A stretch of DNA of 64,000 nt from Rhodanobacter glycinis (GTDB lineage: Bacteria > Pseudomonadota > Gammaproteobacteria > Xanthomonadales > Rhodanobacteraceae), in NCBI RefSeq assembly GCF_006438785.1, contig NZ_RCZB01000001.1, positions 1,561,912-1,625,911 on the forward strand, in the 5' to 3' direction. The notes under the pieces were generated by a model. It searched no databases and was not told where the DNA came from. It saw only the letters and a program-made list of their open reading frames with translations. Within the stretch, counting starts at the first letter, position 1. Each line of letters begins with the position of its first letter. Shown in pieces: positions 40,716 through 50,687 of the stretch. Made by a program: the position numbers and the translations under genes.

Positions 40716-41984
40716 TCACGCGACGGGTTGACCCGGAATCCTGTGCGTCAACGGATCGACTGTCGTCGTATCCAGCGATGATCGGGATGTTTCAACCAGA
40801 CGCATGATCGGCAGCGGAACCACCACCCGCAGACGCGATCCCTGACCACGCGGCGACTCGAAGGTCAGCGTACCGCCGAGTGCACGCACCCGCTCGCGCA
40901 TGCCGCACAAGCCATTGCCGTCGACCTCGATGCCGCCGCGACCATTGTCGCTGATCTGCATGCAGACGCTGGCCCGCTCATGCATAATCTCGATTCGGGC
41001 CTGGCTGGCATCGGCATGGCGCGCAATATTGGTCACCGCCTCGCGCAATATCAGCGACAGGCCACGCTCGACATCGCCCGGCAGATCGGTGGGCAGATCG
41101 CCGTAATCCAGATGCACCCGCGAGGATTCCAGCAACAGTCGCGCCGAAGCCAGCTCGGCGGCGAGGTCGGTAGCGCGAATGCCGGTGACCGCGCTGCGCA
41201 CCTCAGCCAACGCATGGCGGGCGACTTTCTCGGCCTCCTCCACTTCGCGTCTGGCTGCGTCGACGTCGCGGTCGAACAGCTTGCGCGACAGTTCCAGCTT
41301 CAGCGTGATCAGCGACAGCGTATGTCCCAGCAAGTCATGCAGGTCGCGCCCGATCCGCTCGCGCTCCGCGGTAGCGGCAAGCCGGCGCACCTCGTCGTGC
41401 GAAAGACTGAGGGCGGCATCCTTTTCCTTGTGGATCTGCTCAACCGTGACAATAGTGCAGATGACGAACACCGTGACCGGCATGATCACGAGCAGCGACG
41501 CCGGAAAGCCAATCCACCAGGCCAGTGCCACGTAGATGGCGTTGAGTACCAATATCTGGACCACATAGTTGCGAAAGCTTCGCATGTCGCAATGGCTCAG
41601 CATCACGCAGGCGTACACGAAATAGCTGAGGCCACTGGGATACCAGCGCAGCAGGCCGAAACACAGCGCCGCCATGCCCCACGCATAGAAACGCGCCGTT
41701 CGCCGCGGAGCCAGCTGCATCCTGGCGAACAGCAGCAGGAACAACGGGTACGAGCCCAACGTGCACAGCAGCCACGTCAAGGTATAGCCGCGCAGGCCAT
41801 GGTCAAACATCGGAGTGATGAAGATCCACAACGACCACAGCAAGTGCACGCTGTCAGCCCATGGCGACTTGCCGCGGCGAAGGTCGTCGGCCGCTGCGGA
41901 ATCCGGCGCCGGCACGAACCATCGGGCAATGAAGGCTGGAATCATGATGGGCGCTTTCCGTGGGCGGCTCGGACTGGACGACAT
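40716..41984 (-). CDS. DesK-like sensor histidine kinase (HisKA_3)
   Basis: 422 aa (409 if the ATG at 41945 is the true start). Five to six hydrophobic segments span residues ~45-180. The HisKA_3 motif RERIGRDLHDLLGHTLSLITLKLEL (His216) follows, then the ATPase domain with REAVTNIARHA and DNGRGG...GNGLCGMRERVRALGG. The many-helix, no-periplasmic-domain layout is like DesK, which senses membrane fluidity, and other sensors of membrane-active compounds. It lies between the ABC-2 permease gene and the regulator gene. Confidence 0.9.
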   Translation of the reverse strand: MSSSPSRPRKAPIMIPAFIARWFVPAPDSAAADDLRRGKSPWADSVHLLWSLWIFITPMFDHGLRGYTLTWLLCTLGSYPLFLLLFARMQLAPRRTARFYAWGMAALCFGLLRWYPSGLSYFVYACVMLSHCDMRSFRNYVVQILVLNAIYVALAWWIGFPASLLVIMPVTVFVICTIVTVEQIHKEKDAALSLSHDEVRRLAATAERERIGRDLHDLLGHTLSLITLKLELSRKLFDRDVDAARREVEEAEKVARHALAEVRSAVTGIRATDLAAELASARLLLESSRVHLDYGDLPTDLPGDVERGLSLILREAVTNIARHADASQARIEIMHERASVCMQISDNGRGGIEVDGNGLCGMRERVRALGGTLTFESPRGQGSRLRVVVPLPIMRLVETSRSSLDTTTVDPLTHRIPGQPVA

Positions 41985-41990
41985 GCTACT

Positions 41991-42779
41991 TCAACCGTTC
42001 CGACGCAGGCGTCGTGCCGCCAGCAACAGAAAGCCGACAGCAAAACCGACCAGTACCAGTACATGCGGCAGCAGCGCTTCCTTGTTGAGGCCGACGGCGG
42101 CCATCGCCAGCATGTCGAGGTGATAGCTCGGCCAGATGGGTGCGATCTGCTGCAGAAACTTGGGCAGCATCGGCAACGGCATCCACAGGCCCGACATGAA
42201 CGACATCGGCAGATAGATCAGCTGTAGCATGCCGGGCGCACCCTGCCCCTTGATCAAGGTGCCGACGAACATGCCCAGCGCGCAGAACGGCAGCACGCCA
42301 AGCATGCCGGTAAGCAGCAACGCGCCGGCCTGCAGCGGACCCAGCGTCACGTGCCCCAGCGACACCGCCATGGTCAGCAGCAACAGAATGACCCCCCCGG
42401 CTGCCGCCATTGCCATCAGCATCTTGCCCAGCAGATAGGCGCCGGGCGGCATCGGCAGCGCGCGTTTGAACGTCAGCAGGCCGCCGTCGCGCTCCAGCGC
42501 CAGCGACACGCCGAAGCCGAACAGGCCCGGACTCATCACGCCGAACACGCCGTAGCTGGCCAGCAGGTAGCGCGCCGCGTCGGCGCCGTTGGACTTCGCC
42601 ATCAGCACGCCGAACAGCAGGTAGAACATCGCCGGAAACAACATGATCGGCAGCATGAAGCCCGGTGCCCGCATGTAGCGCAGGCATTCGCTACGTGCTT
42701 CTTCCAGATAGGCGCCGATGACGCGGCTGCGAGGCATGGCGAGCGAGGTCGGTTCGTTGACAGACATGACGGTTTCCAT
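41991..42779 (-). CDS. ABC-2 type transporter permease
   Basis: 262 aa with six helices. Characteristic segments are MRAPGFMLPIMLFPAMFYLLFGVLMA, FGFGVSLALERDGGLLTFKRALP with the amphipathic coupling helix, and the YLPMSFMSGLWMPLPMLPKFLQQIAPIWPSYHL motif found in ABC-2 drug/lipid exporters. METVMSVNEP at 42779 is chosen; its ATG is adjacent to the ATPase stop, so the pair is coupled. The substrate is unknown. Confidence 0.88.
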   Translation of the reverse strand: METVMSVNEPTSLAMPRSRVIGAYLEEARSECLRYMRAPGFMLPIMLFPAMFYLLFGVLMAKSNGADAARYLLASYGVFGVMSPGLFGFGVSLALERDGGLLTFKRALPMPPGAYLLGKMLMAMAAAGGVILLLLTMAVSLGHVTLGPLQAGALLLTGMLGVLPFCALGMFVGTLIKGQGAPGMLQLIYLPMSFMSGLWMPLPMLPKFLQQIAPIWPSYHLDMLAMAAVGLNKEALLPHVLVLVGFAVGFLLLAARRLRRNG

Positions 42780-42780
42780 C

Positions 42781-43710
42781 TCAGGCAGCCTCGCGCTGGT
42801 TGGTGTCCGATGCCTCGTCGGCATCGCGGGTGAGTTCGGTGAATGCCTCGGCCAGGCCGGCGCGCTGCACTTCCAGCTCGCGCAGTTGCAAGTCAGCGCC
42901 GAGCAGGCGGCGCACTACGACTTCGGCTTCGGCCGCGGTGATGTGCAGGCGTTCGTTTTCCCGACGCACCTCGTTGACCTCGGGCCAGCCGCGCACCGTA
43001 TCGATCGACATTGTGCTCAGGCAGCGGATGCGCTTGAGCGCCACTCGCGCCCGCAGCTCTTCGACCGTACCTTCGTGAATCATGCGGCCGTGCGTCATCA
43101 CGCAGACGCGGTCGGCCAGTGCCTCGGCCTCCTCCAGATAATGCGTGGTCAACAGCACCGAGCAGCCTTCGGCGAGCAACTGGCGAATCGCCGTCCACAA
43201 TTTCTGCCGCGCCTCGATGTCCATGCCTACGGTGGGTTCGTCGAGGAAGAGCAGTTCGGGCCGGCCACACAGTGCCAGTGCAAACTGCACACGCCGCTGC
43301 TGTCCACCAGAGAGCTTCGCGTAAGAGCGCTTGAGCAGGTCGCTGACACCAGCCAGCTCGGCAGTTTCTGCCAGAGTGCGCGGCGCCGGGTAATAGCTGG
43401 CGGTCAGCCGCAGCAGCTCGCCCACCCGCAGCGTCGGCGGCAGCTCGGCGTTCTGCAGCATCACACCGATGCGCCGGCGCGCCTCGATCCGCTGCGGATC
43501 CTGTCCGAACAGTTCGACTGTACCGGCATCGGCCCGGATCAGCCCCAGCAACAGGCCAATCGCGGTGGTCTTGCCGGCACCGTTGGGGCCAAGCAGGGCC
43601 AGCAGTTCGCCGCGCTGTAATTGCAGGTCGGCACCATCCAGCGCGGTGAGCTGGCCGTAACGTTTGACGGCACCGCCAAGGCGGGCAATCGGTTCATGGT
43701 TGTGCGGCAT
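42781..43710 (-). CDS. ABC transporter ATP-binding protein (ABC-2 partner)
   Basis: 309 aa. Walker A is GPNGAGKTT (41-49), the signature LSGGQQRRV, Walker B ELLFLDEPTVGMD, then the switch histidine in LLTTHYLEEAEALADRV. A C-terminal extension of ~90 residues is common in NatA/CcmA-like ATPases of the DRA type. MPHNHEPIAR at 43710 has a GGAGGA ribosome site, while the 23 residues upstream lack homology. It is the first gene of the ABC-DesKR operon. Confidence 0.92.
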   Translation of the reverse strand: MPHNHEPIARLGGAVKRYGQLTALDGADLQLQRGELLALLGPNGAGKTTAIGLLLGLIRADAGTVELFGQDPQRIEARRRIGVMLQNAELPPTLRVGELLRLTASYYPAPRTLAETAELAGVSDLLKRSYAKLSGGQQRRVQFALALCGRPELLFLDEPTVGMDIEARQKLWTAIRQLLAEGCSVLLTTHYLEEAEALADRVCVMTHGRMIHEGTVEELRARVALKRIRCLSTMSIDTVRGWPEVNEVRRENERLHITAAEAEVVVRRLLGADLQLRELEVQRAGLAEAFTELTRDADEASDTNQREAA

Positions 43711-43782
43711 GGGTAGTCCTCCAGTGCCGTTCATCCTGCGCGAAAGGGGGTCTCGCAGGCAGTCGCTGGCGTCAGTCATCGT

Positions 43783-43800
43783 GGGTGACAGCCGTCACCC
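43783..43800. promoter_or_regulatory. Perfect GGGTGAC-AGCC-GTCACCC palindrome, candidate operator
   Basis: 7-bp arms with a 4-bp centre, located 73-90 bp upstream of the ABC transporter start in the intergenic gap. NarL/DesR-type regulators bind such dyads, and this operon encodes one, so autoregulation is a natural reading. No T run follows, so it is not a terminator. Confidence 0.45.
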
Positions 43801-43817
43801 GGAGCGCTGCCACGGGG

Positions 43818-43846
43818 TTACGGCCGCCGCCGCCGCAAGGTATCCT
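43818..43846 (+). promoter_or_regulatory. Possible promoter of the class III aminotransferase gene
   Basis: TTACGG (43818-43823) and TATCCT (43841-43846) with a 17-bp spacer, about 155 nt upstream of the aminotransferase start. Only moderate agreement with sigma-70 boxes. The gene also has a strong GGAGG site at 43990-43994. Confidence 0.3.
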
Positions 43847-44001
43847 GTGAGAAATAAAGACGCCGGGCCGGCTCTGACTTGGCGGCGTGAAACGTCTGAA
43901 AACATTGAGGAAGCGCTTGATCGCCTGCGCCTCCCGCCACGCATTCACTAATGTCCGCCTCCGGCATGGCAACCGATCGGCGGAGCTACGGAGGATTCAT
44001 C

Positions 44002-45498
44002 ATGGGTGTGATCAACCAGCTGCGCGAACTGCGCGAATTCGGCGGCACGCCGCGGACCACCGGTCTGGACGACGTCACGATCGAGCGCATGGCGGCGAAC
44101 GACCCCATGCTGGGCCAGGCGATTGCCGAGGCGGTAACGCGCCATCGCGAGTTGCGCGCTGAGATGGGTGATTTCCTGAAACTGGATGAAGCCGAGCAGC
44201 TCGCCCAGGTGCAGGTCGGTTTCGTCAATTTCTACCCGGACGACGCGATCAGTCCGTACCTGCCGGCCACCGCACGTGGCCCGTGGATCATTACGCTGAA
44301 GGGCGCCGTGGTGCATGACAACGGCGGCTACGGCATGCTCGGCTTCGGCCACAACGACCCGGCGATCCTAGAAGCGCTGAGCCGCCCGCAAGTGATGGCC
44401 AACGTGATGGCGCCCAGCGTGGCGCAGCTGCGCTTCACTGCGGCGCTCAACAAGGAGCTCGGTCGCAATCGCGACAGCAATCCGTATGCGCGTTACATGT
44501 GCCTTAACTCCGGCTCCGAGTCGGTCTCGCTGGCCTGCCGAATCGCCGACGTCAATGCCAAGCTGATGACCGATGCCGGTGGTCGCTATGCCGGCCGCAC
44601 GATCAAGCGGCTCGCGGTGAAGGGCGCGTTCCACGGCCGCACCGACAAACCGGCGCTGTATTCCGATTCCAGCCGCAAGACCTACCAGCAGCACCTGGCC
44701 AGCTACCGCCACGAAGACAGCGTGCTCACCATCGCCCCGTATGACGTGGCGCAGCTGGAGGCGGCGTTCGCCGATGCCGACAGGCACGGCTGGTTCATCG
44801 AAGCGATGTTTCTGGAACCCGTGATGGGCGAAGGCGACCCCGGCCGTGCGGTGACGCCGGAGTTCTACAAGGCGGCGCGCGCGCTGACCGAAGCCCACGG
44901 CACCCTGCTGCTGATCGACTCGATCCAGGCCGGCCTGCGCGCGCACGGCGTGTTGTCGTTCGTCGACTACCCAGGCTTCGAAAAATTGCCGGCACCGGAC
45001 ATGGAAACCTTCTCCAAGGCACTCAACGCCGGCCAGTACCCGTTGTCGGTGCTGGCGGTGAGCGAGCGTACTGCAGGGCTGTATCGCAAGGGAATCTACG
45101 GCAACACCATGACCGCCAACCCGCGCGCGCTGGACGTGGCGCTGGCCACGCTGCGCGAGCTGACCGACGACGTGCGCGCAAACATCCGCGAGCGCGGCAA
45201 GGAATTCGTCGACAAGCTCAGCGCGCTGAAGAACGAGCTGGGTGGTCTGATCACCAAGGTGCAGGGCACCGGCCTGCTGTTCTCCTGCGAGCTGGCGCCG
45301 GAGTACAAATGCTACGGCGCCGATTCGACCGAGGAATACATGCGCGAGCGTGGCGTCGGCGTGATCCATGGCGGCACCAACTCGCTGCGTTTCACCCCGC
45401 ATTTCAAGGTCACCAGCGCCGAAGTGGATCTGATCGTGGCGCACGTGCGCAAGGCGCTGCTGGAAGGCCCGCGCAAGGCCAAGGCCGAGGCGGCCTGA
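44002..45498 (+). CDS. Class III (omega) aminotransferase-family protein
   Basis: 498 aa. A long N-terminal region (~90 residues) precedes the class III core: MLGFGHNDPAILEAL, CLNSGSESVSLACR, KGAFHGRTDKPA for the PLP ring area, LLLIDSIQAGLRAHG in place of the usual DEVQxGxGRTG, METFSKALNAGQYPLSVL with the Schiff-base Lys, and NTMTANPRALDVAL. The Asp is kept but the Glu-Val after it is Ser-Ile, so the substrate pocket probably differs from common members. GGAGG precedes the ATG at 44002. Not closely like the 17.8-kb aminotransferase. Substrate not assigned. Confidence 0.82.
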   Translation: MGVINQLRELREFGGTPRTTGLDDVTIERMAANDPMLGQAIAEAVTRHRELRAEMGDFLKLDEAEQLAQVQVGFVNFYPDDAISPYLPATARGPWIITLKGAVVHDNGGYGMLGFGHNDPAILEALSRPQVMANVMAPSVAQLRFTAALNKELGRNRDSNPYARYMCLNSGSESVSLACRIADVNAKLMTDAGGRYAGRTIKRLAVKGAFHGRTDKPALYSDSSRKTYQQHLASYRHEDSVLTIAPYDVAQLEAAFADADRHGWFIEAMFLEPVMGEGDPGRAVTPEFYKAARALTEAHGTLLLIDSIQAGLRAHGVLSFVDYPGFEKLPAPDMETFSKALNAGQYPLSVLAVSERTAGLYRKGIYGNTMTANPRALDVALATLRELTDDVRANIRERGKEFVDKLSALKNELGGLITKVQGTGLLFSCELAPEYKCYGADSTEEYMRERGVGVIHGGTNSLRFTPHFKVTSAEVDLIVAHVRKALLEGPRKAKAEAA

Positions 45499-45653
45499 GC
45501 CGCCATCTGGACCAATCGGCCGCAGCGACGCTCGCCCTGTCGCTGCAGCTGAATACTTCGTACATGTCAGGTTTTGCCCACTCCCGCGGCGGTTGTCGAT
45601 CGGCATAGACTGGCGCGGCCGGCAGCTGCCGGTTACCCAGGGAGGACTTCACG

Positions 45654-46040
45654 ATGTCGATGTCACTACGTCTGCTTGCCGTCAGCGCCGCCTTCGCCTT
45701 TGCCGGTGCCACCTTCGCGGCAACGCCACCGGCGGCCGCCACCGCGCCGACCAAGCCCCACACCGCGCAGCAACAACGCATGGTCGACTGCAACAAGCAG
45801 GCGACCGGCAAGAAAGGCGCCGAACGCAAGACCTTCATGAGCACCTGCCTGAAAGCTGGAAGCACGACAGCGGCCGCCACGCCAGCCGCCGCCGCCGCAC
45901 CGTCGGCCAAACAGGCCCAGCAGGACAAGATGAAAACCTGCAATGCCACCGCCAAAACCAAGGCACTCAAGGGTGCCGAGCGCAAGAGCTTCATGAGCAC
46001 CTGCCTGAAGGGCGACACCGCCGCGCCCGCCGCACACTGA
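45654..46040 (+). CDS. PsiF-repeat protein, exported
   Basis: 128 aa. A signal peptide (residues ~5-22, ending AFAGATFA) is followed by two PsiF repeats of ~30 residues. Each has a Cys, a GAERKxFM core and a STCLK end (QQQRMVDCN...CLK and QQDKMKTCN...CLK). The four Cys could form two disulfides in the periplasm. E. coli psiF is phosphate-starvation inducible, but no function is known. Ala/Thr/Pro-rich linkers separate the repeats. Confidence 0.88.
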   Translation: MSMSLRLLAVSAAFAFAGATFAATPPAAATAPTKPHTAQQQRMVDCNKQATGKKGAERKTFMSTCLKAGSTTAAATPAAAAAPSAKQAQQDKMKTCNATAKTKALKGAERKSFMSTCLKGDTAAPAAH

Positions 46041-46047
46041 GCAACAC

Positions 46048-46088
46048 CGACACGGCGCACGCATGCCATGCGTGCGTGCGCCGTGTCG
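46048..46088 (+). terminator. Long 16-bp hairpin after the PsiF gene
   Basis: CGACACGGCGCACGCA (46048-46063) pairs perfectly with 46073-46088 around a 9-nt loop, starting 8 nt after the stop codon. No T run follows, so it may be a weak terminator or an mRNA-stabilising stem. Confidence 0.55.
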
Positions 46089-46142
46089 CTTCGCTAAGCT
46101 CACTGACTGTCGCGCCGCGCGCCGCCATCGAAGTCAGCAGCC

Positions 46143-46787
46143 ATGAAGATCGTCGAAGTCAGCCACCCGTTGATCCAGCACAAGCTGGGGCTGATGCGTC
46201 GCGCCGGCATCAGTACCAAGGAGTTCCGCGAACTGGCCTCCGAGGTCGCAGCGTTGCTCACCTACGAAGCCACCAAGGATCTGGAAACGGTCGAGGAACG
46301 GATTCACGGCTGGGCCGGCCCGCTGAACGTGCACCGGATCAAGGGCAAGAAGATCACCATCGTGCCGATCCTGCGCGCAGGCCTGGGCATGCTGCCCGGC
46401 GTGCTCGACATGATTCCGTCGGCCAAGGTCAGCGTGGTCGGCGTGCAGCGTGATGAAAAGACCCTGCAACCGATTGCCTATTACGAAAAGCTCAGCGGCC
46501 GCATGGACGAGCGCATCGCCCTGATCGTCGACCCGATGCTGGCCACCGCCGGCACCCTGATCGCGGCCGTAGACATGCTGAAGGCTGCTGGCTGCAAACG
46601 CATCAAGGGACTGTTCCTGGTTGCCGCGCCGGAGGGCTTGGCGCGCATCGAGGCTGCCCATCCCGACATCGAGATCTACACCGCCTCAGTGGATGAACGC
46701 CTGAACGAGCATGGCTACATCCTGCCCGGCCTCGGTGACGCCGGCGACAAGATCTTCGGTACCAAGCAGCTGCCTGCTACCCACTGA
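46143..46787 (+). CDS. upp: Uracil phosphoribosyltransferase
   Basis: 214 aa. [19 protein letters not shown] and the PRPP site [18 protein letters not shown] are diagnostic, with the [17 protein letters not shown] uracil-binding C-terminus. It salvages uracil to UMP. Normal length, intact. It converges on pip with 31 nt between stops. Confidence 0.96.
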   Translation: MKIVEVSHPLIQHKLGLMRRAGISTKEFRELASEVAALLTYEATKDLETVEERIHGWAGPLNVHRIKGKKITIVPILRAGLGMLPGVLDMIPSAKVSVVGVQRDEKTLQPIAYYEKLSGRMDERIALIVDPMLATAGTLIAAVDMLKAAGCKRIKGLFLVAAPEGLARIEAAHPDIEIYTASVDERLNEHGYILPGLGDAGDKIFGTKQLPATH

Positions 46788-46818
46788 ACTCAGCTCGCCC
46801 GGCCGACGAACAGGGGTT

Positions 46819-47787
<969 letters not shown>

Positions 47788-47842
47788 TCAGAAGCAACGC
47801 ACAAGCCGATAAGGCTAGCACGAGCGCGGATTGCCAACTCTT

Positions 47843-49234
47843 TCAGCCAGTTGCAAACAACTTGCCTGGGTTGAGAATGCCGTTCGGGTCGAACACCTTG
47901 CGCACGCCCTGCATCAACGCGATCTCGGCCACGCTGCGCGTGCTTTCCAGGTAGGCCCGTTTGACCAGGCCGATGCCATGCTCGGCCGAGATGCTGCCGC
48001 CATGGCGTTGCAAGGTAGCCGCCAGCAACCGGGTGACGTGCTCACACTGCGCGATGAACGCCTCCTCGACCAGATCCTCCGGACGCAGCACGTTGATGTG
48101 CAGGTTGCCATCGCCGATATGGCCGAACCAGACCACCTCGATTTGCGGGTACTCACGCGCCAGCAGAGCCTGCATCTCGTGCAGGAACGCCGGCACTGCA
48201 CTGATCCGCACCGACACGTCGTTCTTGTACGGCCGCCGCGGGGCCAGGCTCTCGGTGATGCCTTCGCGCAGCCGCCACAGCGTGGCAGCCTGCGCCTCGC
48301 TTTGCGCGATCACGCCGTCGCTGACCCAGCCCTGCTCCAGCGCATGCTCGAACGCAGCCAGGGCCATCTGCTGTTGCCGCTCGTCAACCGCGTCGAACTC
48401 GGTCACCACGTAATACGGATGATCGCCGTCGATGGCACGTTGTGCACCATGCGCCAGCACATGCTGCAGCGCCTGGTCGGTGAAGAACTCGAACGCCTGC
48501 AGCGCCAGCCGCGTGCGAAACAGCGCAAATACCTGCATCAGCGCATCCATATTCGGCAACGCCAGCAGCATGACTTGCGAGATGGGCGGCGGATCGGTGA
48601 GCTTCAGGGTCGCCTCCACCACGATACCCAATGTGCCTTCCGAACCAATCAGCAGCTGACGGAAATCGTAGCCGCTGGAATTCTTGATCAGGCCTCGGTT
48701 GAGTTCGATCAGTTCGCCATTGCCGGCGATCACTTTCATCCCGGCAATCCATTCGCGCGTGTTGCCGTAACGGATCACCCGGATGCCACCGGCATTGGTG
48801 GCGATATTTCCGCCGATCGAGCACGAACCACGAGCAGCGAAATCGACCGGATAGATCAGGCCATGACAATGAGCCGCTTCGTGCACGGTCTGCAGCGCGA
48901 TGCCCGCCTGCACGGTGAGCGTGCGATCGACTGCGTCGAAATCCAGCACGCGGCTCATCCGCTCCAGGCTAAGTACCAGCTCGCCATGGGCCGCCACCGC
49001 GCCGCCGGACAGGCCAGTGCGGCCACCGGATGGCACGATGGCTACCTGTCGTTCGTTCGCCCAACGCACGATCGTCTGCACTTCGTCCACGTTGGCCGGC
49101 AGCGCAATGGCCAGCGGTGCCGGTGTCCAGCGGCGGGTCCAGTCGCGACCGTAATGTTCCAGATCACCAGGCGCAGTAAGCAGCCGGAGATCGGGCAACC
49201 ATCGGGACAATTCGGCAAGACGTGGGTCGGGCAT
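47843..49234 (-). CDS. FAD-linked D-2-hydroxyglutarate dehydrogenase (GlcD/D2HGDH-like)
   Basis: 463 aa. FAD-binding domain (IVPSGGRTGLSGGAV, and the SCSIGGNIATNAGGIRVIRYG signature) followed by the FAD-oxidase C-terminal domain with WFGHIGDGNLHIN and AEHGIGLVKR metal/substrate motifs. Family members oxidise D-2-hydroxy acids. It stands divergent to serA, and SerA also reduces 2-oxoglutarate to D-2-hydroxyglutarate; in Pseudomonas a D2HGDH next to serA removes that product and drives the serine pathway. Context makes that reading better than D-lactate or glycolate. MPDPRLAELSRW at 49234 is chosen. Confidence 0.87.
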   Translation of the reverse strand: MPDPRLAELSRWLPDLRLLTAPGDLEHYGRDWTRRWTPAPLAIALPANVDEVQTIVRWANERQVAIVPSGGRTGLSGGAVAAHGELVLSLERMSRVLDFDAVDRTLTVQAGIALQTVHEAAHCHGLIYPVDFAARGSCSIGGNIATNAGGIRVIRYGNTREWIAGMKVIAGNGELIELNRGLIKNSSGYDFRQLLIGSEGTLGIVVEATLKLTDPPPISQVMLLALPNMDALMQVFALFRTRLALQAFEFFTDQALQHVLAHGAQRAIDGDHPYYVVTEFDAVDERQQQMALAAFEHALEQGWVSDGVIAQSEAQAATLWRLREGITESLAPRRPYKNDVSVRISAVPAFLHEMQALLAREYPQIEVVWFGHIGDGNLHINVLRPEDLVEEAFIAQCEHVTRLLAATLQRHGGSISAEHGIGLVKRAYLESTRSVAEIALMQGVRKVFDPNGILNPGKLFATG

Positions 49235-49354
49235 GCTTTGCTCCAGGATATTGCGGCAGCCTGCCAGTCGCGCCGCATCACGTCCAGTGCTGCAGTGCCG
49301 CAAATTGTTCCCGGCTCTGGCATAGTAGGCGCTCTTCCTTGCCCAGGCCGACGC
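49235..49354. promoter_or_regulatory. Divergent serA / D2HGDH control region
   Basis: 120 nt between the starts of two functionally linked genes, so their promoters must face each other here. I see no firm -35/-10 pair or operator. The frame of serA stays open through this region and the opposite-strand gene but is not coding there. Confidence 0.5.
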
Positions 49355-50587
49355 ATGCAAACCTCCTACCCCCGCCAAGACATCAAGGTATTGCTGCTGG
49401 AGGGCGTCAGCGCCAGCGCGGTGGAGAATTTTCGACGTGCCGGCTACAGCCAGGTCGAACTGCATGCGAAATCGCTACCGGAAGATGAACTCAAGCGGCG
49501 CATCAGCGATGCACATATCGTCGGCATCCGTTCGCGCACACAACTCACCGACGAGGTGCTGGCACACGCGAAACGGCTGATCGCGGTGGGTTGCTTCTGC
49601 ATCGGTACCAACCAGGTGGATCTCGCCGCAGCACGCAAGCTGGGTGTGCCGGTATTCAATGCGCCTTACTCCAACACGCGCAGCGTGGCAGAGCTGGTGA
49701 TCGCCGAGGCAATCATGCTGCTGCGCGGGATCCCGCAGAAGAACGCGTTGTGCCACCGCGGTGGCTGGACCAAGTCGGCCAGCGGCAGCTACGAAACGCG
49801 CGACAAGGTGCTCGGCATCGTCGGCTACGGCCACATCGGCACCCAGGTCGGCGTGCTGGCCGAGGGTCTCGGCATGCGGGTGATCTTCCACGATATCGAA
49901 ACCAAGCTGTCGCTGGGCAATGCGCGTGCGGTGTCCAGTCTGGACGAACTGCTGGAACGCGCTGACGTGGTCACCTTGCACGTGCCCGAAACCCCTGCCA
50001 CCCAGCTGATGATCCGGCAAGAGCAGCTGGCCAGGATGCGTACCGGCGCGATGTTGATCAACGCCTCGCGCGGCAGCGTGGTGGATATCGACGCATTGGC
50101 CGCTGCGTTGCACGCCGGCCACCTGGCCGGTGCCGCGGTCGACGTGTTTCCGCTCGAACCAAAAGGCAACGACGATCCCTTCGTCTCGCCGCTGGTCGGC
50201 CTGGACAATGTGATCCTGACCCCGCACATCGGCGGCAGCACGCTGGAGGCGCAGGACAACATCGGCATCGAGGTCGCCAGCAAACTGATCCGCTACAGCG
50301 ACAACGGATCCACTCTGTCGGCGGTGAATTTCCCCGAAGTCAACCTGCCCGAACACCCGCACAGTCGCCGCCTGTTGCACATCCACCGCAACGTACCGGG
50401 CATGCTGTCGCGCATCAACGAAGTGTTCTCGGCCGGCAACATCAACATCGACGCGCAGTTCCTGCAGACCGACAGCGAAGTGGGCTACGTGGTAATCGAC
50501 GTCAGCGCCGATGCGCTCCAGGCCAGCGCGCTCAAGGAGCAATTGGCGGCGATCCCGGGCACCTTGCGCAGCCGGGTGCTGTATTGA
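49355..50587 (+). CDS. serA: D-3-phosphoglycerate dehydrogenase SerA
   Basis: 410 aa, the E. coli-type length. It has a nucleotide-binding domain with VGYGHIGTQVGVLAE, the catalytic Arg/Glu/His set (INASRGSVVDIDALA; LTPHIGGSTLEAQ) and a C-terminal ACT domain (VPGMLSRINEVFSAGNINIDAQFLQTD) for serine feedback. It starts serine synthesis. MQTSYPRQDIKVLLLEG at 49355 is set by homology and clears the divergent gene. Confidence 0.95.
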   Translation: MQTSYPRQDIKVLLLEGVSASAVENFRRAGYSQVELHAKSLPEDELKRRISDAHIVGIRSRTQLTDEVLAHAKRLIAVGCFCIGTNQVDLAAARKLGVPVFNAPYSNTRSVAELVIAEAIMLLRGIPQKNALCHRGGWTKSASGSYETRDKVLGIVGYGHIGTQVGVLAEGLGMRVIFHDIETKLSLGNARAVSSLDELLERADVVTLHVPETPATQLMIRQEQLARMRTGAMLINASRGSVVDIDALAAALHAGHLAGAAVDVFPLEPKGNDDPFVSPLVGLDNVILTPHIGGSTLEAQDNIGIEVASKLIRYSDNGSTLSAVNFPEVNLPEHPHSRRLLHIHRNVPGMLSRINEVFSAGNINIDAQFLQTDSEVGYVVIDVSADALQASALKEQLAAIPGTLRSRVLY

Positions 50588-50643
50588 TCTGAGAGCGGCC
50601 GGAATATTGCGACTTTCGTCCGGACACGATTCCTGTTCCCAAT

Positions 50644-50671
50644 AAAAAAAGCGCCCAACGGCGCTTTTTTT
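50644..50671. terminator. Bidirectional rho-independent terminator
   Basis: A7-GCGCC / GGCGC-T7 with a CAAC loop; a 12-bp stem counting the A-T pairs. It is placed 57 nt after the serA stop and immediately downstream of the opposite-strand tRNA-Pro gene, so it can end both transcripts. Confidence 0.9.
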
Positions 50672-50687
50672 GTGCTTGATACCGAAT

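Noticed and set aside
47831..49354. Large N-terminal extension in frame with serA
   Set aside because: It runs antisense through the D2HGDH gene and the promoter gap. SerA homology begins at 49355.
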